Assembly (NCBI GenBank): GCA_003222675.1
Contig: QHWT01000046.1
Span: 1-49,579, forward strand
DNA from: Acidobacteriota bacterium
GTDB taxonomy: Bacteria > Acidobacteriota > Vicinamibacteria > Vicinamibacterales > 2-12-FULL-66-21
DNA: 49,579 nucleotides
Reading direction: 5' to 3'
Shown here piece after piece: positions 33,388 through 40,360 of the stretch (positions are counted from its first letter, which is position 1; each line of letters starts with the position of its first letter). The position numbers and the translations under genes were made by a program. The notes beneath the pieces were generated by a model. That model was not told where the DNA came from. It worked only from the letters and a program-made list of their open reading frames with translations, and searched no databases.

Positions 33388-34472
33388 CGCAGCCGATCCG
33401 GACACCAGGCCGCACCGGCCTGTCTCTCATCACGGGTGGCGCCGGGTTCGTCGCGACGAACGTGGCGGAGCGCCTGCTCGCGTCCGGCCGCCGGGTGCGC
33501 CTGTTCGACAATCTGTCGCGGGCCGGCGTCGAGGAAAACCTTCGCTGGATCCTGCAGCGGTTTGGCGATCGCGTCGAGTTCGTGCGCGGCGATATCCGAG
33601 ATGAGTCCGCCGTCCGCCGAGCGGTGCGCGGCGCCGACCAGGTGTTCCACTTCGCGGCGCAGGTCGCCGTCACGACGAGCCTGAGCGAGCCATTCGTTGA
33701 CTTCGACGTGAATGCGCGCGGCACGCTGAATCTTCTCGAGGCCATTCGAGCCTGCGAACATCCGCCCAGCCTGCTGTTCACGTCGACCAACAAGGTCTAC
33801 GGCGATCTCGACGACGTGCTGCTGCGGCGACGTCGATCGCGATACGAGCCAGCCGACGAATGGCTGCTCGAACGCGGTATCAGCGAGGCGCGCCCGCTGG
33901 ACTTTCACAGTCCGTACGGCTGCTCGAAGGGGGCCGCCGAACAGTACGTCCTCGACTACGCCCGCACGTTCGGGCTGCCGGCCAGTGTCTTTCGAATGAG
34001 CTGCATCTACGGCCCTCACCAGTTCGGCACCGAGGACCAGGGCTGGGTCGCGCATTTCCTGATTCAAACGCTGCGGCGCCGCCCGCTGACGCTGTACGGT
34101 GACGGCCTGCAGGTGCGCGACATTCTGTTTGTCGACGATCTCGTCGATGCGATGCTGCTCGCGCACGATCAGATCGACGACACCGCGGGAGAAGCGTTCA
34201 ACATCGGCGGCGGACCCGCGAGCACGGTCAGTCTGCTGGAGCTGATGGATCTGATTGCCGACATCAGCGGCGAACGGCCGGGCTTCGCGATCGAGCCATG
34301 GCGCCCCGCCGATCAGCGCTATTACGTGTCGAGCACCGCGAAATTCGAACGGCTGACCGGGTGGCGGCCGCGCGTCGGCGTGCGGCAGGGTGTCGAGCGG
34401 CTGTTGTCGTGGCTCGCGGGCGCGCGAACGCCGCAACTAGGCGCCGCTGCGGCGAGCAAGGTCGCTTCATGA
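33384..34472 (+). CDS. NAD-dependent epimerase, CDP-paratose 2-epimerase-like
   Basis: A 362-residue extended SDR. The NAD site is ITGGAGFVATNVAERLL; the active site has TSTNKVYGD and FHSPYGCSKGAAEQYVLDYA. The last segment and the STNKVYGD motif point to the RfbE (CDP-paratose/CDP-tyvelose 2-epimerase) group. This suggests a deoxyhexose or otherwise unusual sugar. The start overlaps the previous stop (ATGA) and its own stop overlaps the radical SAM start (ATGA). The exact nucleotide sugar is inference. Confidence 0.9.
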   Translation: MTQPIRTPGRTGLSLITGGAGFVATNVAERLLASGRRVRLFDNLSRAGVEENLRWILQRFGDRVEFVRGDIRDESAVRRAVRGADQVFHFAAQVAVTTSLSEPFVDFDVNARGTLNLLEAIRACEHPPSLLFTSTNKVYGDLDDVLLRRRRSRYEPADEWLLERGISEARPLDFHSPYGCSKGAAEQYVLDYARTFGLPASVFRMSCIYGPHQFGTEDQGWVAHFLIQTLRRRPLTLYGDGLQVRDILFVDDLVDAMLLAHDQIDDTAGEAFNIGGGPASTVSLLELMDLIADISGERPGFAIEPWRPADQRYYVSSTAKFERLTGWRPRVGVRQGVERLLSWLAGARTPQLGAAAASKVAS

Positions 34473-35776
34473 GATTCGCGCTCGTCAATCCGGATTGGCG
34501 CTTCGATGGCAGCATCTACTTCGGCTGCCGCGAGCCGCATCTGCCGCTCGAGTTCGGCTACTCGCGCGCGTTGCTCGAACGGGAGGGCCACGAGGTCCTG
34601 ATTGCTGACGGGCAGTTACACGAGATCAATGACGAGGATCTCGCCGGCCGCGTGCGGGCGTTCGAGCCGGATTGCGTCGTGATCACCACGGCGCCGAGTT
34701 ACCTGTTCTGGCGCTGCGCGCCGCCCGAACTTCGCGTCCCGCAGCAGACGCTCCGCGCCTTGCGGGGAGCGTTGCACGATCGCCAGCCGCCCGTCGTCGC
34801 CGTGGTAGGGCCACACGCCTCGACAACCCCCGGCGCCGCACTGCGAAAGCTGCAGGCAGACGTGGCCGTCCTTGGCGAGTGCGAAGAGATCCTCCCGCGG
34901 CTCGCGGCAGGGCGCGCGGCGTGGCAGGACATCCCGTCCATTGTCTATCTCGCCGGCAGCGAACTGCGCGTGAACGGCACCCCCCACGCATCCGATATGG
35001 CGGCGCTGCCCGCGTTGACGTGGTCCGCCGAAGATGTGCATCGCCATCGTCATCATCACCACCGGTTCGATCGCGAGCCGTCGTCGGCCGGCGCCGAGAT
35101 GGAAGTCTCGCGGGGCTGCCCGTACCACTGCACGTTCTGTGCGAAGGACAACTTCCGCGACGACTATCGCAGGCGCCCGATGGCAACGATTCTCGAGGAG
35201 CTCGACGCGCTCATCGCGCACGGCGTCGAGTACGTGTATTTCATCGACGAGATTTTCCTGCCGAATCGCGAGCTCCTCGAGACCTTCGTGAATCGGCCGT
35301 TTTCGTTCGGCATCCAGACGCGCATCGATCTCTGGAATCACGGCATGCTGGATTTGCTCGGCCATGCGGGTTGTGTGTCGATCGAAGCGGGCGTCGAGAG
35401 CATCACGGTCGAGGGGCGGAATCTTCTCGACAAGGGGAGCCGCCTGACGACCGAGCAGCTCGCCGGGCGCTTGATTTATGCACGCGGACGCGTGCCGTTC
35501 GTGCAGGGCAATCTGCTCGAGGCCGGCACGGACGATCCGCGTGCTGTCGAGGCATGGCGTCAGCGCCTGCAGCAGTTCGGGGTGTGGGCGAACAAGCCGG
35601 TCCCGATGTTTCCATATCCCGGGTCGCCGGACTACACCCGCCGGTGGGGGACACCGGACGATCGCGCATGGGAGCGCGCGATGGAGCACTACCTCGCGCA
35701 ATTCGAAGAGTTCAGCGACATCCAGGATGCACGTCCGCGTCCGCTCTCGGAGCTGGAGCTGTCGGATGCGCATTGA
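34469..35776 (+). CDS. B12-binding radical SAM enzyme
   Basis: A 435-residue enzyme. Residues about 1-150 form a cobalamin-binding-like Rossmann domain (ALVNPDWRFDGSIYFGCREP, then AVVGPHASTTPGAAL). The radical SAM core has the iron-sulfur motif C217-x3-C221-x2-C224 (GCPYHCTFCAKDN) and an SAM-binding GVESI segment. From memory it matches the family curated as TIGR04295. A natural histidine run (HRHRHHHH, residues 191-198) lies between the domains. Such enzymes methylate or rearrange unactivated carbons; here a sugar or lipid intermediate is the likely substrate. Overlaps both neighbours in the operon. Confidence 0.9.
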   Translation: MRFALVNPDWRFDGSIYFGCREPHLPLEFGYSRALLEREGHEVLIADGQLHEINDEDLAGRVRAFEPDCVVITTAPSYLFWRCAPPELRVPQQTLRALRGALHDRQPPVVAVVGPHASTTPGAALRKLQADVAVLGECEEILPRLAAGRAAWQDIPSIVYLAGSELRVNGTPHASDMAALPALTWSAEDVHRHRHHHHRFDREPSSAGAEMEVSRGCPYHCTFCAKDNFRDDYRRRPMATILEELDALIAHGVEYVYFIDEIFLPNRELLETFVNRPFSFGIQTRIDLWNHGMLDLLGHAGCVSIEAGVESITVEGRNLLDKGSRLTTEQLAGRLIYARGRVPFVQGNLLEAGTDDPRAVEAWRQRLQQFGVWANKPVPMFPYPGSPDYTRRWGTPDDRAWERAMEHYLAQFEEFSDIQDARPRPLSELELSDAH

Positions 35777-36956
35777 TACTCCCAATCCTGTGGCTTCCGC
35801 CTTTAGGCGGAAGGGACCAGAAGCAGAAACGGAGCGGAAGATCCAGCGCGTCCTCATGACCGCCGACGCCGTCGGCGGCGTGTGGACCTATGCGCTCGAT
35901 CTCTCCCGCGAGCTGGTGCGGCGCGGCGTCAGCGTCGATCTTGCGGTAATGGGGCCGCCTCCCTCTGATGCGCAGCGGACGGATGCGGCGCACGCCGGCG
36001 TCGGTCTCGTCGAGCGCCCTGGCCGGCTCGAATGGATGGACGAGCCATGGTGCGACGTCGATGCGGCGGGAGAGTGGTTGATCGACCTCGATCGTACGTG
36101 GCGTCCGGACGTCATTCACCTGAACGGGTTCTGTCACGGATCGCTGCCCTGGAGCGCGCCGGTGGTGATGGTCGCGCACTCGTGCGTCCGTTCCTGGTGG
36201 CGCGCGGTGCGTGGAGAAGAGGCGCCGGATCGGTTCAATGCGTATCGCGCAAGGGTCGAGGCCGGCCTTCGCGCCGCTGCGCTCGTGGTCGCACCAACCG
36301 CAGCGATGCTGAGCGAGCTGGAGTCTGACTACGGGCCGGCAGCCGTCGCGCGCGTGGTCCCGAACGGACGGGCCTTTCCACCCGCAACGGGCGTCGCGCG
36401 CGAGCCGATCGTGCTGGCCGCCGGAAGACTCTGGGACGAGGCCAAGAATATGGACGCCTTGTGCGCCGCCACGCGGGCAATTACCTGGCCGGTGTGCATC
36501 GCCGGCAACGCGCGTCAGGCGGGCTCGACGTGCGCGGTGCCGTTGCACGTTCGTCATCTCGGCTGTCTCGATGGCGACACGCTGCGCGAGTGGTTCGCCC
36601 GCGCCTCCATTTATGCGCTGCCCGCACGCTACGAACCGTTCGGACTCTCTGTACTCGAAGCCGCGCTCTCGGGCTGCGCGCTGGTGCTCGGCGACATTCG
36701 ATCTCTGCGCGAGAACTGGAACGGCGCCGCACTGTTCGTAGCGCCGGACAACCGGCGCGCCATTGCCGCGGCCATCCAGGCTTTGATAGACGAGGAGCCG
36801 TTGCGGGACCGAATGGCGGCGCGCGCACGTGCGCGGGCCGCGCGATTCACCGTCGAAGGGATGGCCGACGCCTACCTGTCGGCGTATTCGGAGTGCATTT
36901 TCAGTGCTCGCGGGGGCCCCACCCCCGACGCGCGCGCCGTCGGGCTGACCGCATGA
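35766..36956 (+). CDS. Glycosyltransferase family 4 protein with repeat-derived N terminus
   Basis: A retaining GT-B glycosyltransferase of the GT4 group. The family-like part begins QRVLMTADAVGGVWTYALDL and includes AAGRLWDEAKN and the EX7E donor motif in YEPFGLSVLEAALSG. The ATG at 35766 overlaps the preceding stop by 11 bases and gives 396 residues. Its first 25 or so residues (VASAFRRKGPEAETERK) come from REP-like copy C. The only other close start, ATG 35856, would cut off the first beta strand. So the repeat has probably been built into the reading frame. Donor and acceptor unknown. Confidence 0.88.
   Translation: MRIDTPNPVASAFRRKGPEAETERKIQRVLMTADAVGGVWTYALDLSRELVRRGVSVDLAVMGPPPSDAQRTDAAHAGVGLVERPGRLEWMDEPWCDVDAAGEWLIDLDRTWRPDVIHLNGFCHGSLPWSAPVVMVAHSCVRSWWRAVRGEEAPDRFNAYRARVEAGLRAAALVVAPTAAMLSELESDYGPAAVARVVPNGRAFPPATGVAREPIVLAAGRLWDEAKNMDALCAATRAITWPVCIAGNARQAGSTCAVPLHVRHLGCLDGDTLREWFARASIYALPARYEPFGLSVLEAALSGCALVLGDIRSLRENWNGAALFVAPDNRRAIAAAIQALIDEEPLRDRMAARARARAARFTVEGMADAYLSAYSECIFSARGGPTPDARAVGLTA
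35794..35813. repeat. REP-like palindrome, family 1, copy C (inverted)
   Basis: CTTCCGCCTTTAGGCGGAAG, preceded by GTGG, that is, the reverse orientation of copies A and B, which end in CCAC. It lies inside the 5' end of the GT4 gene and is translated. Confidence 0.8.
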
Positions 36957-38038
36957 CCCGTCCGCGCATCGCCTTCTTCGGATCGAGCCTGGTGTCGGCG
37001 TATTGGAACGGTGCCGCCACCTACTATCGCGGCATCGTCCGCGCCTTGGACGCGCGCGGCTTCGACGTGACGTTCTACGAGCCGGACGCGTACGAACGGC
37101 AGGCGCATCGTGACATCCCGGATCCCTCGTGGGCCCGTGTGGTGGTGTACGACGCGGGAGACGAGACGGAAGTGCGTCGCGCGCTGGCCGAGGCTTGCGG
37201 TGCGGATGTGGTCGTGAAGACGAGCGGCGTCGGCGTGTTCGACGAACTGCTCGAGGAGGCGGTGCTCGATGCGCGGGCGCCGCATGCGCTGACGATCTTC
37301 TGGGACGTGGATGCGCCGGCGACGCTCGATCGCCTGCAGCAGAATCCCGCGGATCCGCTGCGTGCGCTGATCCCGCAGTACGACATGGTGCTGACTTACG
37401 GGGGCGGCGAGCCCGTCGTGCGGGCATACGAAGCCATTGGCGCGAGGCTGTGCGTCCCTATTTACAACGCGGTCGATCCGTCAACGCATCACCCCGTCAC
37501 GCGCGATCGCCGATTCGACGCAAGCCTGGGTTTCCTCGGCAACCGGCTGCCCGATCGCGAGCAGCGGGTCGACGCGTTCTTTCTCGACGCGGCGCGCCTG
37601 TTACCTGCGGAAACATTCCTGCTCGGTGGCAACGGCTGGCACGACAAGGGTCTGCCGTCGAACGTCAGGTACGTGGGGCACGTATACACCCGCGATCACA
37701 ACGCGTTCAACTGCACCCCGCGTGCGGTGCTCAACATCAGCCGCGACAGCATGGCGCGGTATGGATTTTCCCCCGCCACGCGCGTCTTCGAAGCCGCGGG
37801 CGCGGGCGCGTGCCTGATTACAGACCGTTGGGAAGGCATCGAGCTCTTTCTCGAGCCAGGACGCGAAGTGCTCGTTGCGGATTCCGGTGATGAGGTCGCT
37901 GCCCACGTCCGGCGTCTCGCGGAGCCGGAGGCGCGCGCGATCGGCGATGCCGCACGTCGAAGAGTGTGCGCGCAGCACACGTATGCGCACCGCGCAATGC
38001 AGCTTGAATCGCTGCTTGGAGCGCGGGCCGTGGCGTAG
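36953..38038 (+). CDS. CgeB-like glycosyltransferase, paralogue 1
   Basis: A 361-residue GT-B-like protein of the CgeB/DUF3880 group. N-terminal part: IAFFGSSLVSAYWNGAATYY, with FYEPDAYERQAHRDIPDP. C-terminal part: SRDSMARYGFSPATRVFEAA and ITDRWEGIELFLEPGREVL, the donor-binding region common to this group. The start overlaps the GT4 stop (ATGA). CgeB was first noted in spore maturation of Bacillus; the group is generally assigned to glycosyl transfer. Three paralogues lie downstream (38421, 42139, 43260). Confidence 0.85.
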   Translation: MTRPRIAFFGSSLVSAYWNGAATYYRGIVRALDARGFDVTFYEPDAYERQAHRDIPDPSWARVVVYDAGDETEVRRALAEACGADVVVKTSGVGVFDELLEEAVLDARAPHALTIFWDVDAPATLDRLQQNPADPLRALIPQYDMVLTYGGGEPVVRAYEAIGARLCVPIYNAVDPSTHHPVTRDRRFDASLGFLGNRLPDREQRVDAFFLDAARLLPAETFLLGGNGWHDKGLPSNVRYVGHVYTRDHNAFNCTPRAVLNISRDSMARYGFSPATRVFEAAGAGACLITDRWEGIELFLEPGREVLVADSGDEVAAHVRRLAEPEARAIGDAARRRVCAQHTYAHRAMQLESLLGARAVA

Positions 38039-38041
38039 ACG

Positions 38042-38424
38042 ATGATCGAGGGTCAGCCGCCGCTCGCGCTCGTCATCGAGTCAGGCAGCGCGGCGGGTGT
38101 ACGCGGACACGCTGACGTCCAGCGGCTTCCGCATCGCGGAAGCCCATAACGGCCTGCGGGCGCTCGAGAAGGCGCGAGACCTGCTGCCCCGGCGTGATCG
38201 TGACGGATCTCGGCCTGCCGGGCATCGACGGCTTTGAGATGTGCCGCCGGCTGCAGAACGACGAACGGAGGCGCGAGGTGCCGATCGTCGCGATCACCGG
38301 ACGGTATTTTTCGCCCGCGGACGTTGCGCGCGCACGGCGGGAAGGCTGCCGCGCGGTATTGATCAAACCGTTCGTCGGCGACGACCTCGTCGCCGAGGTC
38401 GAACGGATTCGGAAGCGGGGATGA
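38042..38424 (+). pseudogene. Decayed CheY-like receiver gene
   Basis: From an ATG at 38042 the frame gives PPLALVIE, the first strand of a receiver domain, where Ser-Gly replaces the usual acidic pair. The text then continues in a second frame as VYADTLTSSGFRIAEAHNGL and ALEKARDLLP. It returns to a third segment, GVIVTDLGLPGIDGFEMCRR, REVPIVAITG and VLIKPFVGDD, ending at 38424. So two frame changes (near 38090-38100 and at the CCCC run near 38187) break an otherwise standard receiver. Its stop overlaps the next start (ATGA), showing it was once an operon member. A sequencing or assembly error could mimic this. Confidence 0.75.
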
Positions 38425-39695
38425 ATTTCGTCGTTTTTGGATTGACGATTAGTTCGGCGTGGGGCAACGGTCACGCGACCCCCTGGCGCGGGCTGTGCCG
38501 CGCGCTGGCGGCGCGCGGGCACTGCGTCACGTTCTTCGAGCGGGACGTGCCGTACTATGCGGCGCATCGCGACGCTCCCGAGCCGGCTGGGTGCGAGCTG
38601 CGGCTCTACGGCGGGTGGAGCGACACCTACGAAGAGGCGCGCGCCGCTGTTTCCGGGGCGGACGTGGCGATCGTGACGTCGTATTGTCCCGACGCGCAGG
38701 AGGCGTCGGATCTCGTGCTCGCGTCGCGAGGGCCGCTCAGGGTCTTCTACGACCTGGACACCCCCGTCACGCTCGCGCGGCTCGCGCGCGGTCTGCACGT
38801 CGACTATCTACCGGCGGACGGTCTGGCACCGTTCGACCTGGTCCTCAGTTTCACCGGCGGCCGTGCGCTCGACGCGCTCAAAACGGATCTTGGCGCACGC
38901 CTCGTCGCGCCGCTCTACGGCAGCGTGGATCCGGCGGCGCATCATCCGGTGCCGACGGATCCCGACCATCATTTTGATTTCACCTATCTCGGCACGTATT
39001 CCGCGGATCGCCAGCCGGCACTCGAAGAGTTGTTCATCAATCCCGCTCGCCGCAGAGCGGACCGACGTTTTGCGCTCGCCGGGTCGATGTATCCGGCCGA
39101 CGGCTTCCCGTGGCAGCCGAACATCTTTTATCTCGCGCACATGCCGCCAACGGACCATCCATCGTTCTATTGCTCGTCGGCGTTGACGCTCAACATCACG
39201 CGGGGGCCGATGGCGGAAATGGGGTTCTGTCCTTCAGGTCGGCTCTTCGAAGCGGCCGCATGCGGCACCCCCATCCTGAGCGACTGGTGGGAAGGGCTCG
39301 ACACGTTTTTTACTCCACGGGCCGAGATCCTGATTGCATGCACGACGGAAGATGTCCTCGACGCGCTGGACCTCGATCCCGCGGAGCGGCGGCGAATTGG
39401 TCAGGCCGGCCGGGCGCGTGCGCTCGCCGAGCACACCGCCGCAGCACGCGTCGTGGAACTCGAGCGGCTGTTGACCGGTCTCCGGCAGCCGATAACCGAG
39501 CGACAACCGTCAACCGACCCGCCTGCGCCGCAAAGCGGCTACGGCGGGCAAGCCGACCACCGGCAACCGACAACCGACAACCGACAACCGATGCGAGACA
39601 CCAATGTGGGGAATCATTCCGGCGGCGGGGCAGGGCAGCCGCATGCAGCCGCTGGCGTTCTCGAAGGAACTCCTGCCGGTCGGCAGCCGGCGTGA
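38421..39695 (+). CDS. CgeB-like glycosyltransferase, paralogue 2, with repeat-derived C-terminal tail
   Basis: A 424-residue protein. Residues 1-353 match the family and are close to the paralogue at 43260: GLTISSAWGNGHATPWRGL, YDLDTPVTLARL, LSFTGGRALD, YLGTYSADRQPAL, SGRLFEAAACGTPILSDWWE. From about residue 354 the frame runs through a heptamer array and REP-like family 2 copy B (tail RQPITERQPSTDPP and QPTTDNRQP). It then enters the next gene in a different frame, ending 92 bases inside it. The natural stop was probably lost when the repeats arrived. The receptor sugar is unknown. Confidence 0.85.
   Translation: MNFVVFGLTISSAWGNGHATPWRGLCRALAARGHCVTFFERDVPYYAAHRDAPEPAGCELRLYGGWSDTYEEARAAVSGADVAIVTSYCPDAQEASDLVLASRGPLRVFYDLDTPVTLARLARGLHVDYLPADGLAPFDLVLSFTGGRALDALKTDLGARLVAPLYGSVDPAAHHPVPTDPDHHFDFTYLGTYSADRQPALEELFINPARRRADRRFALAGSMYPADGFPWQPNIFYLAHMPPTDHPSFYCSSALTLNITRGPMAEMGFCPSGRLFEAAACGTPILSDWWEGLDTFFTPRAEILIACTTEDVLDALDLDPAERRRIGQAGRARALAEHTAAARVVELERLLTGLRQPITERQPSTDPPAPQSGYGGQADHRQPTTDNRQPMRDTNVGNHSGGGAGQPHAAAGVLEGTPAGRQPA
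39484..39589. repeat. Heptamer array GACAACC interrupted by REP-like family 2, copy B
   Basis: Upstream heptamers (GGCAGCC, GATAACC, a four-base slip, GACAACC, GTCAACC) lead into the palindrome at 39518-39548: CCCGCC-TGC-GCCGC-AAA-GCGGC-TAC-GGCGGG. Six more heptamers follow, the last three being exact GACAACC. The palindrome has the same stem and the same three-base internal mismatch as copy A at 22412. The whole block is translated. Confidence 0.85.
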
Positions 39696-40350
39696 AGGCG
39701 ATCACGAACGGCCGCGCGCCGTCAGCGAGTACCTCGTCGAGCGGCTCGTGCTCGGCGGCGCCGACAAGCTGTGCTTCGTCATCTCGCCCGGCAAGTCCGA
39801 CATCCTCGAGTACTACGGTGGCGGCGTATTTTCGGCGAGTGTCTTCTACAGCGTGCAGCCGCAGGCGGCGGGACTGTGCGATGCAATCTTCCGCGCGCTG
39901 CCGCTCATCGGCGGCGAGGAGCAGGTGCTCATCGGCCTGCCCGACACGATCTGGTTCCCGGAAGATGCGCTCGCACGGCTGCCAGACCAGACGCTTTCGT
40001 TCCTGCTGTTTCCCGTGGAGCGCCCCGAGCTCTTCGATGCGGTCGTCTGCGATGCGGCGTGGAACGTGCGCGAAATCCAGGTGAAGCGCCCTGCCGCGGC
40101 GTCGCACTGGATCTGGGGCGCCTTCAAGATGCGCGGCTCGATCCTGCGCGAGCTCTTCAGCCTGTGGCACGCACGGCAGCGGCAGGACGAATACGTCGGC
40201 ACGCTGGTCAACGCATGGCTCGCGTCGGGAGGGCGGGCCACGGGTGTGCCCGCAGGTGAGTCGTACGTCGACGTGGGGACGGTGCGCGGCTATCGCGAGG
40301 CCGTGTCGCTGCTGTCCGACGAGCGATTCGCGAACGAAGCGCATTTATGA
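39604..40350 (+). CDS. Sugar-phosphate nucleotidyltransferase
   Basis: A 248-residue nucleotidyltransferase of the RfbA/GlmU-like group. The N-terminal signature IPAAGQGSRMQPLAFSKELL has the G-x-G-x-R loop and the catalytic Lys. IGLPDTIWF holds the metal-binding Asp, and VDVGTVRGYREAV is the standard end. It makes an NDP-sugar from a sugar 1-phosphate and NTP, supplying the epimerases and transferases of this operon. The start at 39604 lies within the tail of the preceding gene (92-base overlap). Nucleotide preference is not predictable. Confidence 0.9.
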   Translation: MWGIIPAAGQGSRMQPLAFSKELLPVGSRREGDHERPRAVSEYLVERLVLGGADKLCFVISPGKSDILEYYGGGVFSASVFYSVQPQAAGLCDAIFRALPLIGGEEQVLIGLPDTIWFPEDALARLPDQTLSFLLFPVERPELFDAVVCDAAWNVREIQVKRPAAASHWIWGAFKMRGSILRELFSLWHARQRQDEYVGTLVNAWLASGGRATGVPAGESYVDVGTVRGYREAVSLLSDERFANEAHL

Positions 40351-40360
40351 TCGGAGACGG

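Noticed and set aside
39484-39589. CRISPR-like array
   Set aside because: The repeat unit is seven bases with no spacers of regular length, and no cas gene is in the window.
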